A stretch of 38,393 nucleotides of DNA. Origin: Betaproteobacteria bacterium (GTDB lineage Bacteria > Pseudomonadota > Gammaproteobacteria > Burkholderiales > Rhodocyclaceae). This document shows, in pieces, positions 17,466 through 26,570 of this stretch (within the stretch, counting starts at the first letter, position 1; every line of letters begins with the position of its first letter). Below the pieces are notes generated by a model. The model was not told the DNA's origin. It made no database searches and worked only from the letters and a program-made list of their open reading frames with translations. The stretch spans positions 1 to 38,393 of the forward strand of contig WREP01000023.1 of NCBI GenBank assembly GCA_009779265.1, read 5' to 3'. Made by a program: the position numbers and the translations under genes.

Positions 17466-19385
17466 ATGTCCCTGTTTCGCCAAATCTGGTTGGCTGTAAT
17501 CGTCACCGCGCTCATCGCCTTTGCCGGCAGTTTCGTCGCCAGCATGCTGAACGCACGCGCCTACCTGAACCAGCAACTCACCATCAAGAATAATGACAAT
17601 GCCACCTCGCTGGCCCTGTCGATGTCGCAACGGGAAAAAGACCCGGTGACCATCGAGTTGCAGGTAGCGGCGGTGTTCGACAGCGGCCAGTACCAGGTGG
17701 TGCGGCTGATCGCCCCGGACGGCACGGTAATGACCGAGAAAACCAGCGTGCCGCCGGCCGATGCCGTGCCAGGCTGGCTCATGCGGCTCTTCCCGATCGT
17801 TTCGCTACCGGGCCGGGCGCAGGTGTCGGACGGCTGGAAGCAGTTCGCCACGGTCGAACTGGTCAGCCACAGCCATTTCGCCTATCGCGCCCTGTGGGAT
17901 GGCGCCCTGCACCTCTTGCTGTGGTTCGTCGCCGTCGGCGGCATTGTCGGATTCTTGGCCACGCACTTCCTGCGCAACATCAAACGCCCGCTCGATGCCG
18001 TGGTCGCCCAGGCGGCGGCGATCAGCGAGCGGCGCTTCATCCGCATCGCCGAGCCGCGGCCGGCGGAACTCAAAAGCGTGGTCAGCGCGATGAACAACAT
18101 GGTCGACCGGCTCAAGGCCATGTTCGCCAAGGAGGCGGAACGGCTCGAAAGCCTGCGCCGCGAAGCGACGCTCGACCCCCTGACCGGCCTCGCCAATCGC
18201 GCCTATTTCCTCAACCAACTCGACGCCGCGCTCAACGACGACGACGCGCAACCGAGCGGCAGCCTCTTGCTGCTGCGCGTCGCCGATCTGGCCGGCATCA
18301 ACCACCGCCTCGGCCGCGAACAGGCCGACGAGTTGCTGCGCCGCCTCGGCGCCGCCCTGCATGAACACAGCGCCAGCTATCCGGGCGCCGCCGCGGCCCA
18401 TCTCAATGGCGCCGATTTCGCCCTGCTGCTGCCCGACTTGCAGGAACCGGCGCCGGTCGCCGAGCGCCTGCTCGCCACCTTCGGCGAACTGGTCGCGGCC
18501 GGCCTGATCGACGGCGAGCGCATTGGCCATATCGCCAGCATTCCCTACCTGCATGGGCAGCACATCGGCACGCTGCTCGCCCGCCTCGACGCCGCTCTGG
18601 CCGCCGCCGAAACCCAGGGAACGCTAGCCTGGCACCGGGCCGAAAGCGACGACCCGACAGAAGCGACGACCCGCGCCGACTGGCGCAAGCTGCTCGCCGG
18701 TGCGATCCAAACCCAGCGCCTGCGCTTGGTCGCCTTCCCGGTCGTCGACAACCACGGCCAACTGCTCCATCTCGAATGCCCGCTGCGCCTGCAAGCGGAG
18801 GAAGGCGGCGAATGGCTGGCGGCCGGCAGCTTCATGCCGATGGCCGCGCGCCTCGCCATGACCGCCGAACTCGACCTCGCCGCCGTGCGCTTGGCGCTCG
18901 AAAGCATCGCCGCCGGCGCCAGCGCGCTCGCCGTCAATCTCTCCGGCGAATCGATCAGCGACGCCAGCTTCCGCCAGCGCCTGCTGGCCCTGATCGGCGG
19001 CCGCAAGGATCTGGCGCCGCGCCTCTGGCTGGAAGTCGCCGAAGTCGGCGCCTTCCGCCACTTCGAGGAATTCCGCGCCTTCTGCCACATGCTGCTGCCG
19101 CTCGGCTGCCGCCTCGGGATCGAGCACTTCGGCCGCCAGTTCAGCAAAATCGGCCGCCTGCACGACATCGGCCTCGACTATCTCAAGGTCGACGCCAGCT
19201 TCATCCGCGCCATCGACAGCCAGCCGGGCAACCAGGCTTTCCTCAAGGGGCTGTGCAATATCGCCCATAATATCGACCTGACGGTCATCGCCGAAGGCGT
19301 GCAGACAGTCACCGAACTGGCCACCCTGCCGGGACTCGGCTTCGACGGCGCCACCGGACCGGCGCTGCCGCGGGAGACAGAATGA
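17466..19385 (+). CDS. lapD: LapD c-di-GMP receptor with degenerate GGDEF and EAL domains
   Basis: The 639-residue protein starts at an ATG preceded by GAGGT. Membrane helix ~7-27, a periplasmic LapD/MoxY-type domain ~28-145 containing SDGW (Trp124, apparently the residue that contacts LapG in Pseudomonas), membrane helix ~148-168, HAMP, then GGDEF-like (~235-395) and EAL-like (~405-639) domains. The GGDEF site reads NGADF (314-318) and the EAL site LECPLRL (436-442), so both are catalytically dead. LapD binds c-di-GMP with the EAL domain and then sequesters LapG, keeping the adhesin on the surface. Order and spacing with lapG match the known Lap switch. Confidence 0.95.
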   Translation: MSLFRQIWLAVIVTALIAFAGSFVASMLNARAYLNQQLTIKNNDNATSLALSMSQREKDPVTIELQVAAVFDSGQYQVVRLIAPDGTVMTEKTSVPPADAVPGWLMRLFPIVSLPGRAQVSDGWKQFATVELVSHSHFAYRALWDGALHLLLWFVAVGGIVGFLATHFLRNIKRPLDAVVAQAAAISERRFIRIAEPRPAELKSVVSAMNNMVDRLKAMFAKEAERLESLRREATLDPLTGLANRAYFLNQLDAALNDDDAQPSGSLLLLRVADLAGINHRLGREQADELLRRLGAALHEHSASYPGAAAAHLNGADFALLLPDLQEPAPVAERLLATFGELVAAGLIDGERIGHIASIPYLHGQHIGTLLARLDAALAAAETQGTLAWHRAESDDPTEATTRADWRKLLAGAIQTQRLRLVAFPVVDNHGQLLHLECPLRLQAEEGGEWLAAGSFMPMAARLAMTAELDLAAVRLALESIAAGASALAVNLSGESISDASFRQRLLALIGGRKDLAPRLWLEVAEVGAFRHFEEFRAFCHMLLPLGCRLGIEHFGRQFSKIGRLHDIGLDYLKVDASFIRAIDSQPGNQAFLKGLCNIAHNIDLTVIAEGVQTVTELATLPGLGFDGATGPALPRETE

Positions 19386-20845
19386 GCACGGAAATTGAAC
19401 TAAAACTGCAACTGGACGCCAAAAACGCCCGCAAGCTGGCCGCACACCCGCTGCTGGCCGGCCACGCCGGAGCACGGCAGCGTCTCCTCAACACCTATTA
19501 CGACACGCCGGAACTGGCCCTGCACCAGCGCCGCGTCGCCCTGCGCTTTCGCCAGAAGGGGAAGGACTGGCTGCTCACCGTCAAATCGGCCGAACCGGCC
19601 AGCGGCGGTCTGGCGCTGCGCAGCGAATGGGAAGCGCCGGCAGCGCCGGGGCAATTCGCCTTCGACCACATCGACGCGCCGGAACTCAAGGAATTTCTCG
19701 AAAACGCCCGACCCGAGCTGGCGCCCATTTTCAGCACCGACTTCCGGCGCCAGATCTGGCGCGTGCCCTTCGGCGAATCGCTGATCGAACTCGCCCTCGA
19801 CCGCGGCCATGTCACCAGTGGCGAGCGCCGCGAGACGATCTGCGAAATCGAACTGGAATTGCTTGCAGGCCGCATAGCCGACATCTTCGGCCTGAGCCGC
19901 AGCCTGCAAAAAAGCCTGCAACTCTACCCCGCCATCGCCAGCAAGGCCGAGCGCGGCTACCGCCTGTTCCGAAACCAGACGCCGCAGCCCTTCAAGGCCA
20001 AGCCGCCGCCGCTCGCCGCCGACATGACGCCCTGCGAAGCCTTCCGCCAGATCGCCCTGGCCTGCCTCGAACACTTCCAGCGCAACGAACCGGGCCTGCA
20101 AGACGGCGGCCAGGTCGAATTCGTCCATCAAGCCCGCGTCGCCCTGCGCCGGCTGCGCTCGGCCATCAAACTGTTCGCCCCGGTATTGCCGGCGGAATTC
20201 GTCAAAGCCTACGACACGACCTGGAAGACGCTGGCCGGCGCGCTGGGCGAAGCGCGCAACTGGGACGTCTTTCTCGCCGAAACGCTGCCGCCGATCCAGG
20301 AACGCTTCCCCGACCACCCCGACCTCAAGCGCCTGCGCGCCGCCGCCCGCCAGCGCGCCCGCCGCGCCCGCCGCGCCATCGCCCGCCTGCTGGCGCTGCG
20401 CGAATACCCCCGGCTGATCGTCGAATTTACCGCCGCCATCTACGCCCTCAACGACGCCCAGCCGCTGTCGCTGAAAAAATTCGCCGACGCGCGCTTGGCG
20501 CAGCACGCGCGACGCGCCCGCAAGCTGGCCGAAAAACACGCCACGCTCACCAGCGCCGAACGCCACCGCATGCGCATCGCCTTCAAAAAACTGCGCTACG
20601 CCTCGGAATTTTTCGCCCCGCTGCTCTCCGCCAAGCGCCTCGTCCCCGCCCTCGCCACGCTCGGCCGCCTGCAAGACGAACTCGGCCTGATCAACGACCA
20701 CGTCACCGCCGAGGCGCTGCTTACCGAAATCCTCGCCCAGCGCCCACCCGGCCCCCTGCACGGCTGGATGGCCGGCCGCCACGTCCTGCTCGTCGAACGC
20801 CTGCCGGAGGCGCTGAGCGAGTGGCTGAAACAGCCGGCGTATTGA
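19382..20845 (+). CDS. CYTH-CHAD domain protein (triphosphatase/polyphosphate-associated)
   Basis: A 487-residue protein overlapping lapD by ATGA, with GGGAGA as ribosome site. Residues 1-~200 form a CYTH tunnel domain: the EIELKL signature (4-9), LLNTYYDTPELAL, RFRQKGKDWLLTVKS, and a later EIELELL. CYTH enzymes hydrolyse inorganic triphosphate or related substrates with divalent metal. Residues ~215-480 form a CHAD domain rich in conserved His/Arg (VEFVHQARVALRRLRSAIKLF, HRMRIAFKKLRYASEFF), which binds polyphosphate and locates to granules. The architecture matches YgiF-like triphosphatases. Its coupling to lapD suggests a link between polyphosphate state and adhesion, which is inference. 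Confidence 0.92.
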   Translation: MSTEIELKLQLDAKNARKLAAHPLLAGHAGARQRLLNTYYDTPELALHQRRVALRFRQKGKDWLLTVKSAEPASGGLALRSEWEAPAAPGQFAFDHIDAPELKEFLENARPELAPIFSTDFRRQIWRVPFGESLIELALDRGHVTSGERRETICEIELELLAGRIADIFGLSRSLQKSLQLYPAIASKAERGYRLFRNQTPQPFKAKPPPLAADMTPCEAFRQIALACLEHFQRNEPGLQDGGQVEFVHQARVALRRLRSAIKLFAPVLPAEFVKAYDTTWKTLAGALGEARNWDVFLAETLPPIQERFPDHPDLKRLRAAARQRARRARRAIARLLALREYPRLIVEFTAAIYALNDAQPLSLKKFADARLAQHARRARKLAEKHATLTSAERHRMRIAFKKLRYASEFFAPLLSAKRLVPALATLGRLQDELGLINDHVTAEALLTEILAQRPPGPLHGWMAGRHVLLVERLPEALSEWLKQPAY

Positions 20846-20855
20846 GCCGGCCGGG

Positions 20856-20984
20856 GCAGTTTTTATTCAACGCCATTTCTGGATTGCTTCGTCGCTTCGC
20901 TCCTCGCAATAACGGCTCCAAAACAACCGTCATTGCGAGCGTAGCGAAGCAATCCAGTTTCGGGCAGACTTGAATCGAAACTGC
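20856..20984. repeat. MITE-like element with ~58-bp imperfect terminal inverted repeats
   Basis: The left end (from 20856) reads GCAGTTTTTATTCAA and then TTCTGGATTGCTTCG, GCTTCGCTCCTCGCAATAACGG. The right end, read on the minus strand from 20984, has GCAGTTTCGATTCAA, ACTGGATTGCTTCGCTACGCTCGCAATGACGG. A ~12-base centre separates them. The inner part is the ATTGCTTCG...CGCAATGACG type of repeat common in proteobacterial genomes. It fills most of the gap between the convergent CYTH-CHAD and glycosylase genes. It codes for nothing and could be mobilised only in trans. Confidence 0.75.
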
Positions 20985-21001
20985 TCTACTCGACGGGGCG
21001 C

Positions 21002-21610
21002 TCACGCGCGCGACGCAGGAGCAAAACGGCGGCTCAAATACGGCGAGCCCGCCAAACCAAACCGCCAGGGCAGCGTCACCGCCTTGCTGATGCCGATGCG
21101 CGGCCCGCTCACCACCGGAACCCCGGCAAGCGCGGCCAGCACGGTGAAGGGCGGCGCGTCCAGCGGCAAGCCGTAATGCGCCAGCGTAATGCCCAGCGCC
21201 TGCCCGACGCGCCCCGGCCCGGCGCACAACAGGCGATCATCGGCATGATCCTCGGGCAAACCCCGGCGCTGGCGCATAAGGGCAAGGCCATGCGTCGGCT
21301 GCACAGCGCGGATCAGCACGGCAGCCCCATGCCCCGCCTCGCGGCAAACGAAATTCAAACACCAGTGAATGCCGTAGCTGCGATACACATAAGCATGGCC
21401 GGGCAACCCGAACATGGCGCGATTGCGCGGCGTCGGCCCCGGATAGCTGTGCGATGCCGGCTCCTCGGCATCGTAAGCCTCCGCCTCGACAATAACGCCG
21501 CCCACGCCATCCACCAGCAGCGTGGCGCCGATCAACGCACTGGCCACTTCGGGCGCAGCGCCGGCAAAGTCGCCGGGAATCAGCGGGCGGTGCATGGTGT
21601 TTGCAGGCAT
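21002..21610 (-). CDS. DNA-3-methyladenine glycosylase (AAG/MPG family)
   Basis: A 202-residue protein of the AAG family that removes alkylated purines to start base excision repair (EC 3.2.2.21). Visible landmarks: [24 protein letters not shown], with the catalytic-region glutamate and the conserved TPRN segment, [19 protein letters not shown] with the wedge-forming tyrosine region, and [15 protein letters not shown]. The length is normal for the bacterial enzyme. Two starts are possible, 21610 and 21595. It stands alone, converging on CYTH-CHAD across the MITE-like element. Confidence 0.93.
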   Translation of the reverse strand: MPANTMHRPLIPGDFAGAAPEVASALIGATLLVDGVGGVIVEAEAYDAEEPASHSYPGPTPRNRAMFGLPGHAYVYRSYGIHWCLNFVCREAGHGAAVLIRAVQPTHGLALMRQRRGLPEDHADDRLLCAGPGRVGQALGITLAHYGLPLDAPPFTVLAALAGVPVVSGPRIGISKAVTLPWRFGLAGSPYLSRRFAPASRA

Positions 21611-21876
21611 GAGCCAATTATCGCCTCATCCCCAAGGCAGTCCCATGATTGATGTTGTCGTGGATGGACTCTGCGTTGCGGCAATCAACAAGTTAAACGC
21701 CTGTAGAATTTGCTTGGTTAATATCCAGGCAGTCCTGCAAAGTGCAGATTCGCCCAAATGTCATATCCAATTTTCTCATCAGCCTGATCTCCGAACAAAT
21801 CACCAACTCATCCTTCTGCCATGCTTCTTGATTTCCAACCCGTCAAGCTGATTGCCCAGTTGCGGCATTGCTTCTG
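21611..21876. other. Gap upstream of the glycan block, probable promoter region
   Basis: These 266 bases lie between the divergent starts of the glycosylase and the first methyltransferase. The composition drops to clearly lower GC from here onward. No gene, hairpin of note or clear promoter was recognised; TTGCTTGG and TTAATAT near 21709 are AT-rich but poorly spaced. Confidence 0.3.
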
Positions 21877-22683
21877 ATGGATGCCACGATGAACTGGACA
21901 TATTCAAGACAAATGGGCATCGTTGCCCCTGAGGTAGGTTGGACGCCTCCCATCCGCTACCTGCTGCGTCGCGCCCGAATCCTGTCGTTGCTGCGTAAGT
22001 CTCCAACTGGAAGGTTGCTGGAAATTGGCTGCGGTTCGGGGGCATTACTGTGCGACCTGACGCGCCTTGGCTTTTCCGCTCAAGGGCTGGAAACCTCTGC
22101 CCAAGCTCTCTCAATGGCAACCCAGCTTGCCGAACTCGCCGCCAGCCCACACCACATTTTCCCCACTCCGCAGCCTGGCTGGGAAAGCGCCTTTGACGTC
22201 ATCTGCGCTTTTGATGTTCTCGAACATATTGAAGACGATGCCCAAGCACTCAATGAATGGATACGCTGGCTGGCCCCAAGGGGAGAATTGATCCTGTCGG
22301 TTCCTGCCCATCGTTCGCGCTGGGGAGCAGGCGATGAATGGGCCGGTCACTGGCGCCGCTATGACCGCAGGGACATACAAGAACTGATCGCATCCCAGGG
22401 TCTGGAAATCATTCATTTCGAGTGCTACGGCTTTCCACTGGCAAATGCCACCGAATTTTTCGGAAATGCTTCGTATCGCAGGATGATAAAGCAGCGTGCG
22501 GATCAATCGAAGGCATATGCCACCGCTTCCAGTGGCGTGGATCGCAGCAGCTATTCGCGGCTGATTAAATGGATCACCTCGCTGCCCGGCCAGACCGCCA
22601 TGTCCGCCGCCATGGCGTTTCAAGCCATGACGCAGCGCACAGACTGGGGCAGCGGCTACCTGTTGGCGGCCCGCCGGCGATGA
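21877..22683 (+). CDS. Class I SAM-dependent methyltransferase, glycan-block copy 1
   Basis: About 268 residues from the ATG at 21877 (another ATG at 21889 and a TTG at 21868 are possible; none has a clear ribosome site). The SAM-binding motif is LLEIGCGSGALLCDL, followed by motif II AQGLETS and the FDVICAFDVLEHIEDD acidic post-motif common to small-molecule and lipid-linked glycan methyltransferases. It opens a four-gene plus-strand unit with overlapping ends, shared with a membrane flippase-like protein, a second methyltransferase and a glycosyltransferase. The probable role is methylation of a lipid-linked sugar; the acceptor is unknown. Confidence 0.85.
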   Translation: MDATMNWTYSRQMGIVAPEVGWTPPIRYLLRRARILSLLRKSPTGRLLEIGCGSGALLCDLTRLGFSAQGLETSAQALSMATQLAELAASPHHIFPTPQPGWESAFDVICAFDVLEHIEDDAQALNEWIRWLAPRGELILSVPAHRSRWGAGDEWAGHWRRYDRRDIQELIASQGLEIIHFECYGFPLANATEFFGNASYRRMIKQRADQSKAYATASSGVDRSSYSRLIKWITSLPGQTAMSAAMAFQAMTQRTDWGSGYLLAARRR

Positions 22684-23630
22684 AGCGGCTGTGGCGCCTG
22701 TGCGGTCTGCTGCTTGCCATCGGACTGATTGCCTATTTCCTCTGGTTTTCATGGCAGAGCCTCGACCTGCACACGCTGGCGATCACGCTCAAAAACCCCG
22801 GGACGCTCCTTGCTCTCCTGCTGGCCACTCTTTGCTACATGACGATCTACCCGATCACCGGCATGGCCTGGCGTCAACTGCTGCTCCGGCAGGGGCAATC
22901 CTGGCGATCAGGGGAACTCACCCTGCTGATCTGTATCACACAACTAGCCAAATACATTCCCGGGAACATCGCGCAACACGCTAGTCGCGCCGCTCTTGCC
23001 CTGAAACACGGTATGCCGATACAGCCCTATGCATCGAGCGTCATCCAGGAAACCTTGCTGGCCTCCGCGGCAAGCGTCATCGTCGGAGCAGCCCTGCTTG
23101 TGCCAGGCGCGTCGGCTTCCAACCTTGCCGAATACCGCTGGGCGCTGCTCCTGCTGCTCATTGGCAGCGGAATCGGGATACTGTTGCTCTGTGTCGACTT
23201 GCCAATTTCAAAATTACGCGCCAATGACAGCCTCATCCGGCGATTGATACGAATGATCGGCGGTTTGCCCGGCCCTGCGGCCACACTAAAAACCCTCGCG
23301 GCCTATGCCTGCAATTACTTGATGATCGGTCTCGGCATCTGGCTACTTGCTATGGCGCTGGACATGGCCGATGGCATCAATTATGCACTGGCAACATCCG
23401 CCTTTGCCCTGTCATGGGTTCTGGGGTTTCTTGCCCCTGGCGCCCCGGCAGGGCTGGGCGCGCGTGAAGGCATAATGGCGCTTATCCTGCAAGGGCATGG
23501 CAGCAACGATCAGATTGTGCAACTGGTCTTGCTAGCGCGCGTTGCCAGCATGAGTGGCGATTTACTTGCCTTCGGTTGCGCGGCAATGTATTCCAATTTC
23601 GTCAAACCCAAGATATCTCCTTTTGAATGA
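22680..23630 (+). CDS. UPF0104/LPG-synthase-TM-like integral membrane protein, possible flippase
   Basis: A 316-residue protein with about eight membrane helices and overlapping its neighbour by ATGA. The pattern matches the lysylphosphatidylglycerol synthase TM region family (UPF0104): TGMAWRQLLLRQGQSW after the second helix, TQLAKYIPGNIAQHASRAAL, and the late motif FLAPGAPAGLGAREGIMALIL. The soluble aminoacyl transfer domain of MprF is absent, so it cannot be a full LPG synthase. In polysaccharide loci such proteins are suspected translocators of lipid-linked sugars, which fits its place here. Family sure, role inferred. Confidence 0.85.
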   Translation: MKRLWRLCGLLLAIGLIAYFLWFSWQSLDLHTLAITLKNPGTLLALLLATLCYMTIYPITGMAWRQLLLRQGQSWRSGELTLLICITQLAKYIPGNIAQHASRAALALKHGMPIQPYASSVIQETLLASAASVIVGAALLVPGASASNLAEYRWALLLLLIGSGIGILLLCVDLPISKLRANDSLIRRLIRMIGGLPGPAATLKTLAAYACNYLMIGLGIWLLAMALDMADGINYALATSAFALSWVLGFLAPGAPAGLGAREGIMALILQGHGSNDQIVQLVLLARVASMSGDLLAFGCAAMYSNFVKPKISPFE

Positions 23631-24472
23631 GAATGAAAATTCACCTTGAACCTACCGGCGAACGAGTCATAGAGGACGCCTACATGCAGTCGCTTGGCGC
23701 ATACACCATTTATGCGATGCATGCCGCCAGCTACCGATTTGTCGAAGCCATGTGCGCGGGGAAAAAAGTCCTGGATTTTGGTTGTGGCTCCGGCTATGGA
23801 ACGTGGCGCATCTCCGAGGTTGCAGGAGAAATACATGGTGTGGACGTTGCTGGTGATGCAGTTGCATATGCCAATTCTCGATACAAGAACAAAAACCTCA
23901 ATTTCATCCAGATACAACCTGGATCGCCATTGCCATTTCCTGACGCATGTTTCGATGTCATCCTGTCATTTCAAGTGATTGAGCACGTCAGTGACGATGA
24001 CGCCTATCTTCAAGAGGCTCACCGGCTATTGAAGCCCGATGGCACTGTGGTAGTCATAACGCCTGATCGCAAAAACCGCCTTCTCCCTTACCAAAAACCG
24101 TGGAACAGATGGCATCTGCGCGAGTACGGAATGGAAATGCTTGCCAGCAAGATCAGCAAGCGTTTCCGCATTACGAGCAAGCTGCGCATGGGCGCCCAAT
24201 GGAAGATTGCCGCAACCGAAATAAAACGATACACGCACACGAAGTGGCTAACCCTTCCCGTAACCCTACCCTTTATTCCCGAGCCTCTGCGTCGTGGCGC
24301 GCTCGATTTCATCCATACGCTACTGAACAAGATCAGGCCATCCCGCTCCGCTTCCACCCCTCCCGCAAGCTATGGCTTCGACGAAACCGACTTCATCATT
24401 GACGAAAACCCGCCCCATTCCATAAACCTGATCGTCGTCGCCACTCGCTCCTGCGCTGCGCCACATGCCTGA
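23627..24472 (+). CDS. Class I SAM-dependent methyltransferase, glycan-block copy 2
   Basis: A 281-residue protein overlapping the flippase gene by ATGA. SAM motif I is VLDFGCGSGYGTWRI, motif II IHGVDVAG, and the post-motif is FDVILSFQVIEHVSDDDAYL with LLKPDGTVVVITPD. This matches the methyltransferase type 11 group found in O-antigen and glycan clusters. The base composition is visibly less GC-rich than the flanks. The C-terminal ~60 residues (from RYTHTKWL) are outside the core fold and would shape the acceptor site. The substrate is unknown. Confidence 0.87.
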   Translation: MRMKIHLEPTGERVIEDAYMQSLGAYTIYAMHAASYRFVEAMCAGKKVLDFGCGSGYGTWRISEVAGEIHGVDVAGDAVAYANSRYKNKNLNFIQIQPGSPLPFPDACFDVILSFQVIEHVSDDDAYLQEAHRLLKPDGTVVVITPDRKNRLLPYQKPWNRWHLREYGMEMLASKISKRFRITSKLRMGAQWKIAATEIKRYTHTKWLTLPVTLPFIPEPLRRGALDFIHTLLNKIRPSRSASTPPASYGFDETDFIIDENPPHSINLIVVATRSCAAPHA

Positions 24473-25625
24473 CGCCATTAGCCGTGTTTTCATTGCGGGC
24501 GCCGGCCTGCGCGGTAGCGGCTATCCCAATGCGTGGAACACGATCCAGATGCTGCGTACCCTGGAAAATGTCCGCATTATCGAGTGCGGCCGATGGCTCC
24601 CCGAAAGCACCCGGTTATGGAAAATAGCGGGAAAATCGCGTTTCACCGGGCTGTTTTTCTTTCTCCGGCTTCTGTCGGCCAACGCCTTGTCGGCCATCCG
24701 GCTTCTGCTCCGCGGTCATAACAGAAGCATCGCCTATATCCCCTATCCCGGCCTTTTCATTCTCTGGCTACTCTCATGGTTACCCGGCCGATGGCGTCCC
24801 CGCTGCGTCTGCGATGCCTACATCACGATCTGGGATACGCTGTATCAGGATCGCAATCTGGGAAACGCCGCCAGCCGGACAGCCCGTCTGCTGCTGCATT
24901 TTGAATCCCGCGCATTGCGCGCCGCCGAGCTTGTTCTGGTGGATACCCAAGCCAATGCCGAACACGTCAGCCGCCTGTTCAAAATCCCGCGCGAACGCAT
25001 CCGCGCTCTTCCTCTGGCGCTGGATGCCTCAACATGGACACCACCCTCCTCGCATTCCAACACCAGGGGAAACAACATCATCCGGGTGCTGTTCATCGGC
25101 ACCTTCGTGCCATTGCAAGGCGCCACCCTCATCGCACAAGCCATTGATGCCCTGCGCGGGCACGACAACCTGGAATTCGTGCTGATTGGCGACGGCCAGC
25201 AAGCCGAAGAAGCCGCGCGCTGGCTGCAAGACAATCCAGCCGTAACCTGGCTGCGCGACTGGCAGCCGGCACAAGTGCTGGCCGAACATTTAGCCCAGGC
25301 CGATATCTGCTTGGGCATATTCGGCGGAGAAGGCAAGGCATCGCGTGTGCTGCCATTCAAACTGTACATGGCGCTTGCCGCCGGCAAGGCTATCATCACC
25401 CAACAACACTACAGCTTGCCGGACGATACGCCGCCTCTGCCGGCCCTGTGCATCCCCACCGATACCCAGGCGTTGGCCGATGCCATCCTGGCCTTGGCGT
25501 CAGATCCCGAACGCAGAGAGCAACTGGGCGAGGAAGCCGCCCGCTACTACCACCAGTATCTCTCCCCTGCCGTGTTGCGGCAGCGCTGGTGCCGGCTACT
25601 CACCCGTCGCTATCGCGATACATGA
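24465..25625 (+). CDS. Glycosyltransferase, GT4/GT-B fold
   Basis: A 386-residue glycosyltransferase overlapping methyltransferase 2 by 8 bases. The N-terminal Rossmann half begins VFIAGAGLRGSGYPNAWN and carries a hydrophobic stretch near 84-105 (IAYIPYPGLFILWLLSWL) that probably seats it on the membrane. The C-terminal half has the GT4 core: VLFIGTFVPLQGATLIAQAI, FVLIGDGQQ and EGKASRVLPFKLYMALAAGKAI, where the conserved glutamate region contacts the sugar nucleotide. It would extend a lipid-linked sugar in the cytoplasm. Its 3' end overlaps the converging GT2 gene by 26 bases. Donor and acceptor unknown. Confidence 0.88.
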   Translation: MPDAISRVFIAGAGLRGSGYPNAWNTIQMLRTLENVRIIECGRWLPESTRLWKIAGKSRFTGLFFFLRLLSANALSAIRLLLRGHNRSIAYIPYPGLFILWLLSWLPGRWRPRCVCDAYITIWDTLYQDRNLGNAASRTARLLLHFESRALRAAELVLVDTQANAEHVSRLFKIPRERIRALPLALDASTWTPPSSHSNTRGNNIIRVLFIGTFVPLQGATLIAQAIDALRGHDNLEFVLIGDGQQAEEAARWLQDNPAVTWLRDWQPAQVLAEHLAQADICLGIFGGEGKASRVLPFKLYMALAAGKAIITQQHYSLPDDTPPLPALCIPTDTQALADAILALASDPERREQLGEEAARYYHQYLSPAVLRQRWCRLLTRRYRDT

Positions 25626-26520
25626 GCGCGGTGATCTGCTCCGACACCAGACCGATCAAAAACACCACGACACTGGCGCTGTAGAACAGGGCGCTCATGT
25701 TGGTAAAGCGACCGAATTCCACGAAGGTATGCACATACCAACCCGTTGCCAGAAGAAACAGAAATAAAGCCACGGGGCCGAACAGTTTCAATGGGGAATA
25801 GAGGGTGCCGATCTTGAAAATGATGAGAAAAAAACGCACCCCATCACGCAGCAGGCGGATATGGCTCTTGCCTACTCGCTGCGCCGCGTCGATCGGCTCG
25901 TAAGCCACGGAATAACCAGCGCGGAAGAAGGCCATGGTCGAAGTCGTAGGGTAAGAAAAACCGTTGGGCAAAAGATAGAGGAATTCCCGGAACCTGGCGG
26001 CTCGCACGGCGCGAAAGCCGGAAGTCAGGTCGTCGATGCGATGCCCGGTCATATAGCTGGCCATGCGGTTATAAAGCGCATTCGCCAAACCACGGCCGAC
26101 ACTGGCCTGCGAGCCTTTGCCCCGAGCGCCAACCACCATGTCGTAGCCGCTGTCGAGCCTTGCCAGCAAGCGCGGAATATCGGCGGGATTGTGCTGCCCG
26201 TCGGCATCGAGAAAGACGATGATCTCGCCCGAAGCAGCACGGGCGCCGCTCTTGATCGCCGCGCCGTTGCCTTTGGAATAGGGATGAAATATGACTTTTG
26301 CACTAGCCCTACCAGCTTCCCGCACTGTCGCATCGGTCGACCCATCGTCGACGACAATGATCTCCGCCCCCGGGCAGGTTTCAACGACGCAACGCACCGT
26401 CGCCCCAATCGCCAGTCCTTCGTTTTTGGCGGGCAGCACGATGCTCACATGGGAAAAATTTAGCTTCTCTAGCATCGCTTCACTCTCGGAAATCTGTACT
26501 GTACCAAACGCACCGGTCAT
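25600..26520 (-). CDS. Family 2 glycosyltransferase, polyprenyl-phosphate sugar synthase type
   Basis: A 306-residue protein with a GT-A domain: VSIVLPAKNEG near 26-36, IIVVDDGSTDAT, and the metal-binding VFLDADGQHNP (DAD). Two C-terminal membrane helices (LFGPVALFLFLLATGWYV and ALFYSASVVVFLIGLV) give the layout of GtrB/DPM-like enzymes that make undecaprenyl-phosphate-linked monosaccharides. Such a product is the usual donor for a GT-C transferase, and one is encoded immediately upstream. Starts at 26520 or 26475 are both possible. It is the last gene of the pilin transcription unit, converging with the GT4 gene. Confidence 0.88.
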   Translation of the reverse strand: MTGAFGTVQISESEAMLEKLNFSHVSIVLPAKNEGLAIGATVRCVVETCPGAEIIVVDDGSTDATVREAGRASAKVIFHPYSKGNGAAIKSGARAASGEIIVFLDADGQHNPADIPRLLARLDSGYDMVVGARGKGSQASVGRGLANALYNRMASYMTGHRIDDLTSGFRAVRAARFREFLYLLPNGFSYPTTSTMAFFRAGYSVAYEPIDAAQRVGKSHIRLLRDGVRFFLIIFKIGTLYSPLKLFGPVALFLFLLATGWYVHTFVEFGRFTNMSALFYSASVVVFLIGLVSEQITALMYRDSDG

Positions 26521-26570
26521 TGCCTCTCGCTACTACAGTCTGGTTAACACATTCGCTCCCTTCCCCACTT

